A DNA stretch of 64,000 bases from contig NZ_NSLB01000002.1 in assembly GCF_002304225.1 (NCBI RefSeq), forward strand, positions 310,001-374,000, given 5' to 3'. The stretch is from Pseudomonas sp. HAR-UPW-AIA-41 (GTDB lineage Bacteria; Pseudomonadota; Gammaproteobacteria; Pseudomonadales; Pseudomonadaceae). Each line of letters opens with the position of its first letter. The stretch's first letter is position 1. Below the pieces are notes generated by a model that was given only the letters and a program-made list of their open reading frames with translations, did not search any database and was not told the origin of the DNA. The position numbers and the translations under genes are program-made. Of this stretch, positions 10,652 to 18,428 are shown in pieces.

Positions 10652-11290
10652 ATGAACGCCGCCAAGCGCCTGGAAATCTTCCGCCGCCTGCACGAGGACA
10701 ACCCCGAGCCGAAGACCGAGCTGAACTACAGCTCGCCCTTCGAGCTGCTGATCGCGGTGATTCTCTCGGCCCAGGCCACCGATGTGGGCGTTAACAAGGC
10801 CACCGACAAGCTGTTCCCGGTGGCCAACACCCCGGAAGCCATCTTCGCCCTGGGCTACGACGGTCTGTGCCAGTACATCAAGACCATCGGCCTGTACCCG
10901 AGCAAGGCGAAGAACGTCATCGAGACCTGCCGCCTGCTGGTCGAAAAACACGGCAGCCAGGTACCGGACAACCGCGAAGACCTCGAAGCTCTGCCTGGCG
11001 TCGGGCGCAAGACCGCCAACGTGGTGCTCAACACCGCCTTCCGCCAGCCGGCCATGGCGGTGGACACGCACATCTTCCGCGTCAGCAACCGTACCGGCAT
11101 CGCGCCGGGCAAGAACGTGCTGGAAGTGGAGAAGAAGCTGCTCAAGTTCGTGCCAAAGGACTACCTGCTCGACGCCCACCACTGGCTGATTCTGCATGGC
11201 CGCTACGTGTGCAAGGCACGCAAGCCGCAGTGTGGCAGCTGCCGAATCGAGGACCTGTGCGAGTTCAAGGCGAAAACTTCTGACGATTGA
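10652..11290 (+). CDS. nth: Endonuclease III
   Basis: A 212-aa bifunctional DNA glycosylase/AP lyase for oxidised pyrimidines (base excision repair). The helix-hairpin-helix LPGVGRKTANVV carries catalytic Lys120, and Asp138 lies in VDTHIFRV. Four C-terminal cysteines (187, 194, 197, 203) bind the [4Fe-4S] cluster. All positions match the E. coli enzyme. It is the end of the rsx-nth operon. Confidence 0.97.
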   Translation: MNAAKRLEIFRRLHEDNPEPKTELNYSSPFELLIAVILSAQATDVGVNKATDKLFPVANTPEAIFALGYDGLCQYIKTIGLYPSKAKNVIETCRLLVEKHGSQVPDNREDLEALPGVGRKTANVVLNTAFRQPAMAVDTHIFRVSNRTGIAPGKNVLEVEKKLLKFVPKDYLLDAHHWLILHGRYVCKARKPQCGSCRIEDLCEFKAKTSDD

Positions 11291-11397
11291 TGGCTTATAG
11301 ATTTTTCCAAGCCACTGATTGAAAAAATCTTTTTTACCCTCCAGAACTTTGTCGCTATAAGGTGCGCCATCAGCACCCCGATCGTTGGAGTGAAGCC

Positions 11398-11583
11398 ATG
11401 AGCACTGAAACAGAAGACATCGCCCTGGAAGACGACTTCGTCGCGGAAGACGAGGACAGCACTGTCGCGCCCGCTGCCCCGGTGGTCGCCAAGACCAATC
11501 TGGCCAAGCGCCGGGTCATCGACAACCTGCTGGAGGAGCGCCGGCTGCAGAAGCAGCTCAGCGACTACGACTTCGACCTCTGA
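11398..11583 (+). CDS. Small acidic protein of the PA3496 family
   Basis: A 61-aa protein whose first half is strongly acidic (repeated ED/DE) and which has an Ala/Pro/Val linker. The basic segment LAKRRVIDNLLEERRLQKQL and the end DYDFDL resemble the small Pseudomonas protein downstream of nth in P. aeruginosa (PA3496), whose role is unsettled though databases link it to envelope integrity. The start is the ATG at 11398 with GGAG 8 nt upstream; an in-frame ATG at 11362 lacks one. It has its own 107-nt upstream region after nth and a strong terminator. Confidence 0.8.
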   Translation: MSTETEDIALEDDFVAEDEDSTVAPAAPVVAKTNLAKRRVIDNLLEERRLQKQLSDYDFDL

Positions 11584-11596
11584 AGCGTACCCCCAT

Positions 11597-11631
11597 ATGA
11601 AAAAGCCCCGCACTTGGCGGGGCTTTTTCAT
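11597..11631. terminator. Bidirectional terminator between the PA3496-like gene and grxD
   Basis: A 15-bp perfect stem (left arm 11597-11611, right arm 11617-11631) closes a 5-nt loop. The core is GCCCCGC/GCGGGGC, with A-runs before and T-runs after, so it can serve both convergent genes. Confidence 0.9.
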
Positions 11632-11643
11632 GTCACAGAGGAA

Positions 11644-11967
11644 TCAGGCGGCGCTGCCGGCGGCTTCCTTGATCAGGCTCTGCAGCTCACCCTTTTCGAA
11701 CATCTCGGTGATGATGTCGCTGCCGCCGACCAGTTCGCCCTTGACCCACAGCTGCGGGAAAGTCGGCCAGTTGGCGTACTTCGGCAGCTCGGCGCGGATT
11801 TCCGGGTTCTGCAGGATGTCGACATAGGCGAACTTCTCGCCACAGGCCATCACTGCCTGCGCGGCACGAGCGGAAAAACCGCACTGAGGGGCATTCGGCG
11901 AACCCTTCATGTACAGCAGGATGGTGTTGTTGGCGATCTGATCTTTGATGGTTTCAATGATGTCCAT
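11644..11967 (-). CDS. grxD: Monothiol glutaredoxin GrxD
   Basis: A 107-aa CGFS-type glutaredoxin that carries [2Fe-2S] clusters in the cytoplasm. The active-site motif CGFS has its cysteine at residue 29. The glutathione-binding elements WPTFPQLWVKGELVGGSDI and the preceding KYANW are conserved. Length is standard. It ends against the shared terminator and is preceded by a MITE-like repeat, so its promoter lies between about 11968 and 12071. Confidence 0.96.
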   Translation of the reverse strand: MDIIETIKDQIANNTILLYMKGSPNAPQCGFSARAAQAVMACGEKFAYVDILQNPEIRAELPKYANWPTFPQLWVKGELVGGSDIITEMFEKGELQSLIKEAAGSAA

Positions 11968-12076
11968 GGGGCACCTCGACGACTGAATACGAACCGTGCA
12001 AGACCGGCCTGCGGCCGATTGGGTGGCCGCAGTTTACCGGAAAGTCGAGCGCGCCGCTTGGTCTTTGCCAACCTGG

Positions 12077-12260
12077 AACCGGTTCAAAGGCCAGCGAGCT
12101 GGAGGCATGCAAGGCGAAAGCAGGTGAGAAGCGCACGCCTACAGGGATGTAGGCGTTAGAGCGAAGCAGGAGCCAGAGCCGAGTTTACGAGCGGTAAATG
12201 AGCATTCCGAACCTGCTTTTAACGCAGCAGAACCGACGCGCAGCAGACTCTGGACAGGTT
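12077..12260 (-). mobile_element. MITE-like repeat, copy A (184 bp)
   Basis: A non-coding element with inverted ends: AACCGGTTCAAAG on the left and the reverse complement of AACCTGTCCAGAG on the right. It is flanked by CCTGG (12072-12076) and CCTAG (12261-12265), a 4-of-5 match to a target duplication. Read on the minus strand it aligns with the repeat at 24293-24430. The two share GTCTGCTGC near the end and an identical 25-nt core (12182-12206 here, inverted). This copy has about 46 extra bases, including an inner hairpin GCCTACA/TGTAGGC. The right flank contains the stop codon of the neighbouring haem-protein gene. Confidence 0.8.
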
Positions 12261-12261
12261 C

Positions 12262-12873
12262 CTAGAACCAGCCGGTGATGGCCGCCTTGGTCTTGCCCAG
12301 CAGCACCAGGGTGTTGAGCTTGAACAGCGCCCAGCTGTCGCCCTCCTCCAGCACTTCCTCCCCGCAGCGCGGATCGGAACGTTGCAGGGCGCCGATCATC
12401 TTGCGGGTCACCGGGATGGATTCGCAGCCATGCCCCGTTTCGCAGACAAAATCCCAGGGCTGGCGCGCCGGGGCATGGCAGGCAAAGCAGTTGCCGCCGA
12501 AGCGGTTGTTGACCTCGGCAAAACCCCGTGCGCGCACAGTGGAACCCTTCTCGCTGACATCCAGCTCGAAGAACTCCCAGTCACCGGTAGCCGGGCTGAA
12601 GCCGGCCTCGCGCTTGACCATGACCTCACTGGGCACCAGCTGCACCACCGAGCCCGGCGGGTAGATCGCCCCCTTGGGTGCATTGGCCGCCGCCAGAGTG
12701 CCTTCGAGGTTGCCCAGCAGGTTGTCGACATAGAAATGCCGCACCGGAGTCATCTCACGGATACAGCGGAAGCTGTCCGCCCCGACCTTCATGGCCTCAC
12801 CCGCCGCCGTCAGGCTCAAGGGCAACAGGCTCAGGCTGACGGTCAACAGCGCGGCTCGATTGAAGTGTTTCAC
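12262..12873 (-). CDS. Periplasmic single-haem c-type cytochrome, cytochrome P460-like
   Basis: A 203-aa protein with an N-terminal signal peptide (cleavage near residue 24) and one haem c motif, CFACH, at 129-133. SPATGDWEFFELD upstream and GNCFACHAPA resemble the cytochrome P460 family, though the crosslinking lysine is not assigned here. Four further cysteines (37, 144, 150 and one later) may form disulfides. Its start overlaps the stop of the molybdopterin oxidoreductase by 4 nt, so the two are co-translated and probably exchange electrons. Its stop codon sits in the flank of a MITE insertion. The family call is tentative; the signal peptide and haem site are plain. Confidence 0.7.
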   Translation of the reverse strand: MKHFNRAALLTVSLSLLPLSLTAAGEAMKVGADSFRCIREMTPVRHFYVDNLLGNLEGTLAAANAPKGAIYPPGSVVQLVPSEVMVKREAGFSPATGDWEFFELDVSEKGSTVRARGFAEVNNRFGGNCFACHAPARQPWDFVCETGHGCESIPVTRKMIGALQRSDPRCGEEVLEEGDSWALFKLNTLVLLGKTKAAITGWF

Positions 12874-14978
12874 AGGCTGGTCACCTCCACAGGTACGCCA
12901 TTGAGTGCGGCATTGCCGGACAGCTCATCCAGAAAGCGCTCGTCGGTCAGATCGTTGGCACTGGCACCGGGTTGCGCGCTGGCAATGGCCATCCGCACCC
13001 CGGCCCGGTTGTGCCCCCAGCCATGGGGCAGACTGACCACCCCACGCATCACCTCGTCACTGCCGGCCACCTCCACTTCCACGCTGCCAACCCGCGAGCG
13101 CACCTGCACCCGCTGACCATCGTCCAGGCCACGGGCGGCCAGGTCGTCCGGGTGCATCAACAGCTGGTGACGGGGCTTGCCCTTCACCAGACGGTGGTAG
13201 TTGTGCATCCAGGAGTTGTTGCTGCGCACATGGCGACGGCCGATCAGCAGCAGTTCGCCACCGGCCGGCTGCGGCTGGGCCGCAAAGCGCGACAGATCGC
13301 CCAGCAGCAGCGCCGGAGCGGCCTGCACCTGCTTGTCGGCGGTTTTCAGGCGAGCGGCCAGGTTGGGCCTGAGCGGGCCGAGATCGATACCGTGAGGGGC
13401 ATCGCGCAGTGCCGCCAGACTGAGCTTGTGCTCGCTCTTGTCGCCATAGGGGCCAAAGCGCAGGCCCATGTCGATCATCTGTTGCGGTGCCATGGTCGGT
13501 TTCAGTTCCACACCGGTGCGGGCGGCAAAGGCCTTGGCCAGACCGATGAAGATTTCCCAGTCATGCAGCACGCCCTCCGGCTTGGGCAGCACCGCCTCGT
13601 TGAAGCGGGTGACATTGCGCACGGCAAAGACGTTGAAGGTGGTGTCGTAGTGATCATGCTCCAGCGGCGCGGTCGGCGGCAGGATCAGGTCGGCGTAGCG
13701 GGTGGTCTCGTTGATGTACAGGTCCACCGAAACCATGAACTCCAGCCCCTCCAGCGCCTGCTCCAGCTGCCGGCCATTGGGTGTGGACAGCACCGGGTTG
13801 CCGGCCACCGTGACCAGCGCGCGCACCTGCCCTTCACCGGGCGTGAGCATTTCCTCGGCCAGCGCCGCGACCGGCAGTTCGCCGCCGTACTCCGGCAGGC
13901 CGGACACGCGGCTCTGCCAACGGTTGAAACTGCCACCGGAGGTAGCCGCCACCAGATCCACCGCCGGCGAGGTGCAGAGCACGCCGCCTTCGCGGTCGAG
14001 GTTGCCGGTGACCAGATTGATCAGCTGCACCAGCCACTGGCACAGGGTGCCGAAGGCCTGTGTGGACACGCCCATGCGTCCGTAACAGACCGCCTTGTCG
14101 GCGGCGGCGAACTCCCGCGCCAGCTGGCGGATGGCGCTGGCGTCGATACCGCAGCGCAGCGCCATGGCTTCAGCCGTGAACGGCGCGATGGCCGCGCGCA
14201 CTTCGTCCAGCCCCACCACCGGCAGGTGAGTGGCGCGACCAAGGTTTTCCTCCAGCAGGGTATTGAGCAGCCCCAGCAGCAGCGCGGCGTCCTGCCCGGG
14301 ACGGATGAAAAGGTGCTGATCGGCAATGGCCGCCGTCTCGCTGCGCCGGGGATCGACCACCACCAGCCTGCCGCCGCGCTTCTGGATGGCCTTGAGGCGC
14401 TTCTCCACGTCCGGCACGGTCATGATGCTGCCATTGGAGGCCAGCGGGTTGCCGCCGAGGATCAGCATGAAATCGGTATGGTCGATGTCCGGGATCGGAA
14501 TCAGCAGACCATGGCCATACATCTGCAGGCTGGTCAGGTGATGCGGCAGCTGGTCCACCGAGGTGGCCGAGAAGCGGTTGCGCGTCTTCAGCAAGCCGAG
14601 GAAGTAGTTGCTGTGGGTCATCAGCCCGTAGTTGTGCACGCTGGGATTGCCCTGATACACCGCCACGGCGTTCTGCCCATGGGCCGCCCGAATCGAACTC
14701 AGGCGTTCGGCAACCAGTTCAAAAGCTTCGTCCCAGCCGATGGCCTGCCACTCGCTGCCGATCCGGCGCATGGGCTGGCGCAGGCGGTCCGGGTCATTCT
14801 GGATATCCTGCAGGGCGACCGCCTTCGGGCAGATATGGCCGCGGCTGAAGCTGTCCTGGGTATCGCCCTTGATCGACAGGATCTGCACGCCGCCCTGCTC
14901 ATCCGGGGCGGTCTCGATGGTCAGGCCGCAGATGGCCTCGCACAGGTGGCAGGCACGGTGATGCTGGGTCTTGCTCAT
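12870..14978 (-). CDS. Molybdopterin oxidoreductase with N-terminal [4Fe-4S] cluster
   Basis: A 702-aa member of the DMSO reductase superfamily. Cysteines 10, 13, 17 and 50 bind an N-terminal [4Fe-4S] cluster. The molybdopterin dinucleotide domains are represented by [20 protein letters not shown] and a C-terminal dinucleotide-binding domain with NSWMHN and [10 protein letters not shown]. There is no twin-arginine signal, so it is expected in the cytoplasm, although its operon partner is exported. The ATG at 14978 ([13 protein letters not shown]) has GAGG 7 nt upstream; a start at 14990 would add MRLA. It is formate-dehydrogenase- or nitrate-reductase-like in fold, but the substrate is not readable. 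Confidence 0.88.
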   Translation of the reverse strand: MSKTQHHRACHLCEAICGLTIETAPDEQGGVQILSIKGDTQDSFSRGHICPKAVALQDIQNDPDRLRQPMRRIGSEWQAIGWDEAFELVAERLSSIRAAHGQNAVAVYQGNPSVHNYGLMTHSNYFLGLLKTRNRFSATSVDQLPHHLTSLQMYGHGLLIPIPDIDHTDFMLILGGNPLASNGSIMTVPDVEKRLKAIQKRGGRLVVVDPRRSETAAIADQHLFIRPGQDAALLLGLLNTLLEENLGRATHLPVVGLDEVRAAIAPFTAEAMALRCGIDASAIRQLAREFAAADKAVCYGRMGVSTQAFGTLCQWLVQLINLVTGNLDREGGVLCTSPAVDLVAATSGGSFNRWQSRVSGLPEYGGELPVAALAEEMLTPGEGQVRALVTVAGNPVLSTPNGRQLEQALEGLEFMVSVDLYINETTRYADLILPPTAPLEHDHYDTTFNVFAVRNVTRFNEAVLPKPEGVLHDWEIFIGLAKAFAARTGVELKPTMAPQQMIDMGLRFGPYGDKSEHKLSLAALRDAPHGIDLGPLRPNLAARLKTADKQVQAAPALLLGDLSRFAAQPQPAGGELLLIGRRHVRSNNSWMHNYHRLVKGKPRHQLLMHPDDLAARGLDDGQRVQVRSRVGSVEVEVAGSDEVMRGVVSLPHGWGHNRAGVRMAIASAQPGASANDLTDERFLDELSGNAALNGVPVEVTSL

Positions 14979-15122
14979 GGCTAACCTCATTTTTGTAGGC
15001 GAGACGACCGGTCGGGTCAGTCCATGCCCGCCAATCTAAAAAGCCCTGGCTCTGCTGACCAGCCTATCGTGACAGCTGAATCCCCCATCATCAGGCCGGT
15101 CGATGGGCGGCCGGTGCCTGAT

Positions 15123-15174
15123 TTGCGCCGCCGCGTCATTTCCTTATAAGATTCCGGCCTTCCTGTTTGTCGCC
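15123..15174 (+). promoter_or_regulatory. Possible argF promoter and ArgR half-site
   Basis: TTGCGC (15123-15128) and TATAAG (15145-15150) are 16 nt apart and fit a sigma-70-like promoter about 110 nt before argF. TGTCGC at 15169-15174 matches the conserved half of the Pseudomonas ArgR box (TGTCGC-N8-AA), but the AA part is not present at the expected distance. Suggestive only. Confidence 0.35.
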
Positions 15175-15259
15175 ACCGCGCGGCTTGTGCCGCGGGTTCC
15201 GCCGTTTTCCCCGCAAAACCGAACCCCCGGCCGCTCCCTCCAGTAGTTAAGGTACGACC

Positions 15260-16177
15260 ATGAGTGTTAGGCATTTTCTCTCGTTGACGGATTTCAGCCC
15301 CCAGGAACTGGTGGCCCTGATCCGCCGCGGCATCGAGCTGAAAGACCTGCGCAACAAGGGCGTGCTGCTGGAGCCGCTGAAGAACCGCGTGCTGGGCATG
15401 ATCTTCGAGAAAGCCTCGACCCGCACCCGCCTGTCCTTCGAGGCCGGTATGATCCAGCTCGGCGGTCAGGCCATTTTCCTCTCGCCGCGCGACACCCAGC
15501 TGGGCCGTGGCGAGCCGATCAGCGACACCGCCATCGTCATGTCGCGCATGCTCGATGCGGTGATGATCCGCACCTACGCCCACAGCACCCTGACCGATTT
15601 TGCCGCGCACTCGACCGTGCCGGTGATCAACGGCCTGTCGGACGATCTGCATCCCTGCCAGCTGCTGGCCGACATGCAGACCTTCCGCGAGGCGCGCGGC
15701 AATATTGCCGGCAAGACGGTGGCCTGGGTCGGTGATGGCAACAACATGTGCAACACCTATCTGGAAGCCGCCGTGCAGTTCGACTTCCAGCTCAATATCG
15801 CCTGCCCGGAAGGCTACGAGCCCAAGGCCGAGTTCCTCGCGCTGGCCGGTGATCGCGCGCAGATCATCCGCGACCCGCTGGAAGCCGTGCGCGGCGCCCA
15901 TCTGGTCAGCACCGACGTCTGGGCTTCCATGGGCCAGGAAGAGGAAATGGCCATCCGCCAGAAAGCCTTTGCGCCCTACCAGGTGACCCGTGAGCTGCTG
16001 GATTCCGCCGATCCGTCGGTGATCTTCCTGCACTGCCTGCCGGCCCACCGCGGCGAGGAAATCAGCCACGACCTGCTGGACGACCCGCGCTCGCTGGCCT
16101 GGGATCAGGCGGAGAACCGCCTGCACGCACAGAAGGCCCTGCTCGAACTGCTCGTCGAACACGCCCACCGGGTCTGA
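15260..16177 (+). CDS. argF: Ornithine carbamoyltransferase, anabolic type
   Basis: A 305-aa enzyme making citrulline from ornithine and carbamoyl phosphate. The carbamoyl-phosphate loop STRTR is near residue 55 and HCLPAH near 260, which carries the catalytic cysteine. [12 protein letters not shown] and [11 protein letters not shown] are further family motifs. The length and the absence of arc genes nearby favour the biosynthetic ArgF over catabolic ArcB. AAGGT lies 7 nt before the ATG. An ABC ATPase starts 2 nt after its stop, the same linkage as PA3537-PA3538. Confidence 0.95.
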   Translation: MSVRHFLSLTDFSPQELVALIRRGIELKDLRNKGVLLEPLKNRVLGMIFEKASTRTRLSFEAGMIQLGGQAIFLSPRDTQLGRGEPISDTAIVMSRMLDAVMIRTYAHSTLTDFAAHSTVPVINGLSDDLHPCQLLADMQTFREARGNIAGKTVAWVGDGNNMCNTYLEAAVQFDFQLNIACPEGYEPKAEFLALAGDRAQIIRDPLEAVRGAHLVSTDVWASMGQEEEMAIRQKAFAPYQVTRELLDSADPSVIFLHCLPAHRGEEISHDLLDDPRSLAWDQAENRLHAQKALLELLVEHAHRV

Positions 16178-16179
16178 AC

Positions 16180-17292
16180 ATGAATCAGACTGCCCCGCTG
16201 TTGCTGCTGCGTGACCTGGTCTGCGGCTATCAGGAACAGAAGGTGGTGCAGGAACTCAATCTGCACCTCAAGCAGGGCGATATCGGTTGCCTGCTCGGCC
16301 CGTCGGGCTGCGGCAAGACCACTACCCTGCGCGCCATTGCCGGCTTCGAACCCGTTCAGGCTGGCTCTATCGAGCTCAATGGCGAAGTGATCTCCAGGGC
16401 CGGTTTTACCCTGGCTCCGGAGAAACGCCGCATCGGCATGGTGTTTCAGGATTACGCGCTGTTCCCCCACCTGTCAGTGGAAGACAACGTCGCCTTCGGT
16501 ATCCACCGCGATCCAAATGCCGCGCGGATCACCGCCGAGCTGCTCGATCTGGTCAAGCTGGGCGCGCTGGCCAAACGCTTTCCCCATGAGCTGTCCGGTG
16601 GCCAGCAGCAGCGTGTGGCTCTGGCCCGCGCCCTGGCCCCGCAACCGGCGCTTCTGCTGCTGGATGAGCCCTTCTCCAACCTCGATGGCGAACTGCGCCG
16701 CCGCCTGAGCCAGGAGGTTCGCGAGATCCTCAAGGCCCGCGGCACCAGCGCCATTCTGGTGACCCACGATCAGGAAGAAGCCTTCGCCGTCAGCGACCAT
16801 ATCGGCGTGTTCAATGCCGGCCGCCTGCAGCAGTGGGACACTCCGTTCAACCTGTACCACGAGCCGCTCACCCCGTTCGTGGCCAGTTTTATCGGCCAGG
16901 GTTACTTCATTCGCGGCCAGGTACTCAGCCCGGACACGGTGCAGACCGAACTGGGCGTGCTGCGCGGCAACCGCGCCTACAACCTGGCCAACGGCAGCGC
17001 GGTGGACGTTCTGCTGCGCCCGGACGATATCGTCTACAGCGAAGACAGCCCGCTCAAGGCGCGCATCAGCGGCAAGACCTTCCTCGGTGCCGCTACCCTC
17101 TACCGCCTGCAGCTGCCCACGGGTTCACTGCTGGAAGCCATTTTCCCCAGCCATGCCGACCATCAGCCCGGCGAAGAAGTCGGCATTCGCGTGGCGGCCG
17201 ACCACCTGGTGCTGTTCCCCGCGCAGGGCAGCGTGGCCGCGCACCTGCCTCTGGGCGAATCAGGCGTGCGCCGCTTTAGCAGCGACGCCTGA
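16180..17292 (+). CDS. ABC transporter ATP-binding protein, FbpC/PotA-like, without partner permease
   Basis: A 370-aa ATPase. Walker A GPSGCGKTT is near residue 42, the signature LSGGQQQR near 140, Walker B LLLLDEPFSN near 160, and the H-loop VTHDQEEAF near 190. The C-terminal 120 residues look like a TOBE-type substrate-sensing domain. This layout belongs to the iron(III)/spermidine/sulfate importer group. No permease or binding protein lies nearby, so it either serves an importer encoded elsewhere or has another role. It is 2 nt downstream of argF, so arginine-dependent regulation is likely to extend to it. Confidence 0.88.
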   Translation: MNQTAPLLLLRDLVCGYQEQKVVQELNLHLKQGDIGCLLGPSGCGKTTTLRAIAGFEPVQAGSIELNGEVISRAGFTLAPEKRRIGMVFQDYALFPHLSVEDNVAFGIHRDPNAARITAELLDLVKLGALAKRFPHELSGGQQQRVALARALAPQPALLLLDEPFSNLDGELRRRLSQEVREILKARGTSAILVTHDQEEAFAVSDHIGVFNAGRLQQWDTPFNLYHEPLTPFVASFIGQGYFIRGQVLSPDTVQTELGVLRGNRAYNLANGSAVDVLLRPDDIVYSEDSPLKARISGKTFLGAATLYRLQLPTGSLLEAIFPSHADHQPGEEVGIRVAADHLVLFPAQGSVAAHLPLGESGVRRFSSDA

Positions 17293-17317
17293 GCGACTGC
17301 TACTCAGCCAGTCCAGA

Positions 17318-18097
17318 TCAGATCAATAGTTCGCCACTGGCAACCCGGCGCGCTTGCCCGGCAATCTTCACCCGCTCGCCCTCCAGACGGCAGCGCAGTT
17401 CGCCGCCCCGGTTCGAACACTGGAAGGCTGCCAGCTCTGTTTTGCCCAGACGCTCGGCCCAGTACGGGATCAGGCTGCAGTGGATAGAGCCGGTCACCGG
17501 ATCCTCGTCCACACCCAGCGCCGGCGCGAAATAACGCGAGACGAAGTCATACTGCTCCCCGGGCGCAGTAACTATCAGCCCGAGAAACGGCCACTGCGCC
17601 AGAACGTTGAGGTCCGGCTGACAGGCACGCACGGCCGCCTCCGACTCCAGCACCACCATCAGCTCGCGGGTGGTAAAGGCCGCCTGTACCGGCTGCCCGA
17701 CCAGTTGCTGCAACTCGGCATCGACGGTCCTCGCCAGTGGTGCCTGGGTCGGGAAATCCAGCTCCAGCCAGTCGCCCTGACGGGTAACCGCCAACGGCCC
17801 GGACAAACTGTCGAACTGCAGCACCGGCGTCGGCTCACCGTACACCTCGAACAGCACATGGGCGGCCGCCAGAGTGGCATGACCGCACAGCGGCACTTCG
17901 CAACTGGGCGTGAACCAGCGAATGCGCCAGCGCTCATCCTCGCGCACCACGAAAACCGTCTCGGAGAGATTGTGCTCGGCAGCGATGCGTTGCATCAGCG
18001 CCTCATCCAGCCACTGTTCAAGGCGATAGACCATGGCCGGATTACCGGCGAAAGGCCGGTCACTGAACGCGTCGACCTGATGAAAAGCGAGGGGCAT
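17318..18097 (-). CDS. PhzF-family isomerase/epimerase-like protein
   Basis: A 259-aa protein of the PhzF fold (two diaminopimelate-epimerase-like halves). The start MPLAFHQVDAFSDRPFAGNPA is typical. Glu46 in NLSETVFV aligns with the catalytic glutamate of PhzF. CGHATLAAAHVL and DPVTGSIHCSL are the other family motifs. No phenazine genes are present, so this is a stand-alone homologue of unknown substrate. It is convergent with the argF-ABC pair, with a 25-nt gap and no clear terminator hairpin. Confidence 0.87.
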   Translation of the reverse strand: MPLAFHQVDAFSDRPFAGNPAMVYRLEQWLDEALMQRIAAEHNLSETVFVVREDERWRIRWFTPSCEVPLCGHATLAAAHVLFEVYGEPTPVLQFDSLSGPLAVTRQGDWLELDFPTQAPLARTVDAELQQLVGQPVQAAFTTRELMVVLESEAAVRACQPDLNVLAQWPFLGLIVTAPGEQYDFVSRYFAPALGVDEDPVTGSIHCSLIPYWAERLGKTELAAFQCSNRGGELRCRLEGERVKIAGQARRVASGELLI

Positions 18098-18315
18098 GGC
18101 GATTCTCCTGAGTGTTCACTGATGCAGCATGGCGCAGTCACACCCGAGAGCTGCCATACAGCGGACCCGAAAATGGGCATAACAGCCAGGCAACTGCACA
18201 AAGGCAAAGCATATGGCTGCCTCGGGCCACCTGCCCTGACACTGCAAAACCGCAACAATTCGTTAATAAACAAGACACTAGCGTAACTGGCATAGTCTCT
18301 GCTTAGTCCAGCCCC

Positions 18316-18403
18316 GGACAGCACAACGGCGTGTCTGCCAACCCGACAACGACGTCACGAAGCCCGCTCTGATCAGAGATGGCGGCTCGTGGCGTTTTTT
18401 TTT
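18316..18403 (+). promoter_or_regulatory. Candidate ANTAR (NasT-type) antitermination leader with intrinsic terminator
   Basis: This lies in the 331-nt gap between the PhzF gene and the porin gene. Hairpin P1 has stem GCAC/GTGT (18321-18324 with 18331-18334) and hexaloop AACGGC. Hairpin P2 has stem GAC/GTC (18345-18347 with 18354-18356) and hexaloop AACGAC. Both loops have A at position 1 and G at position 4, the rule for ANTAR-protein RNA targets. The right arm of P2 is also the start of a terminator stem (18353-18364 with 18384-18394) followed by nine T, so P2 and the terminator exclude each other. The start codon is 26 nt after the T-run. The P2 stem is only 3 bp. The rest of the gap (18098-18315) shows nothing I can assign. 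Confidence 0.6.
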
Positions 18404-18428
18404 GCGTCTTGGCACAAGGAATACCGAT

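Noticed and set aside
12972-14984. 670-codon plus-strand frame opposite the molybdopterin oxidoreductase
   Set aside because: Composition typical of an antisense shadow; the minus strand has the Fe-S cysteines and conserved domains.
18112-18306. 64-codon plus-strand frame upstream of the porin
   Set aside because: No ribosome-binding site and no recognisable sequence; it lies in the untranslated leader region.
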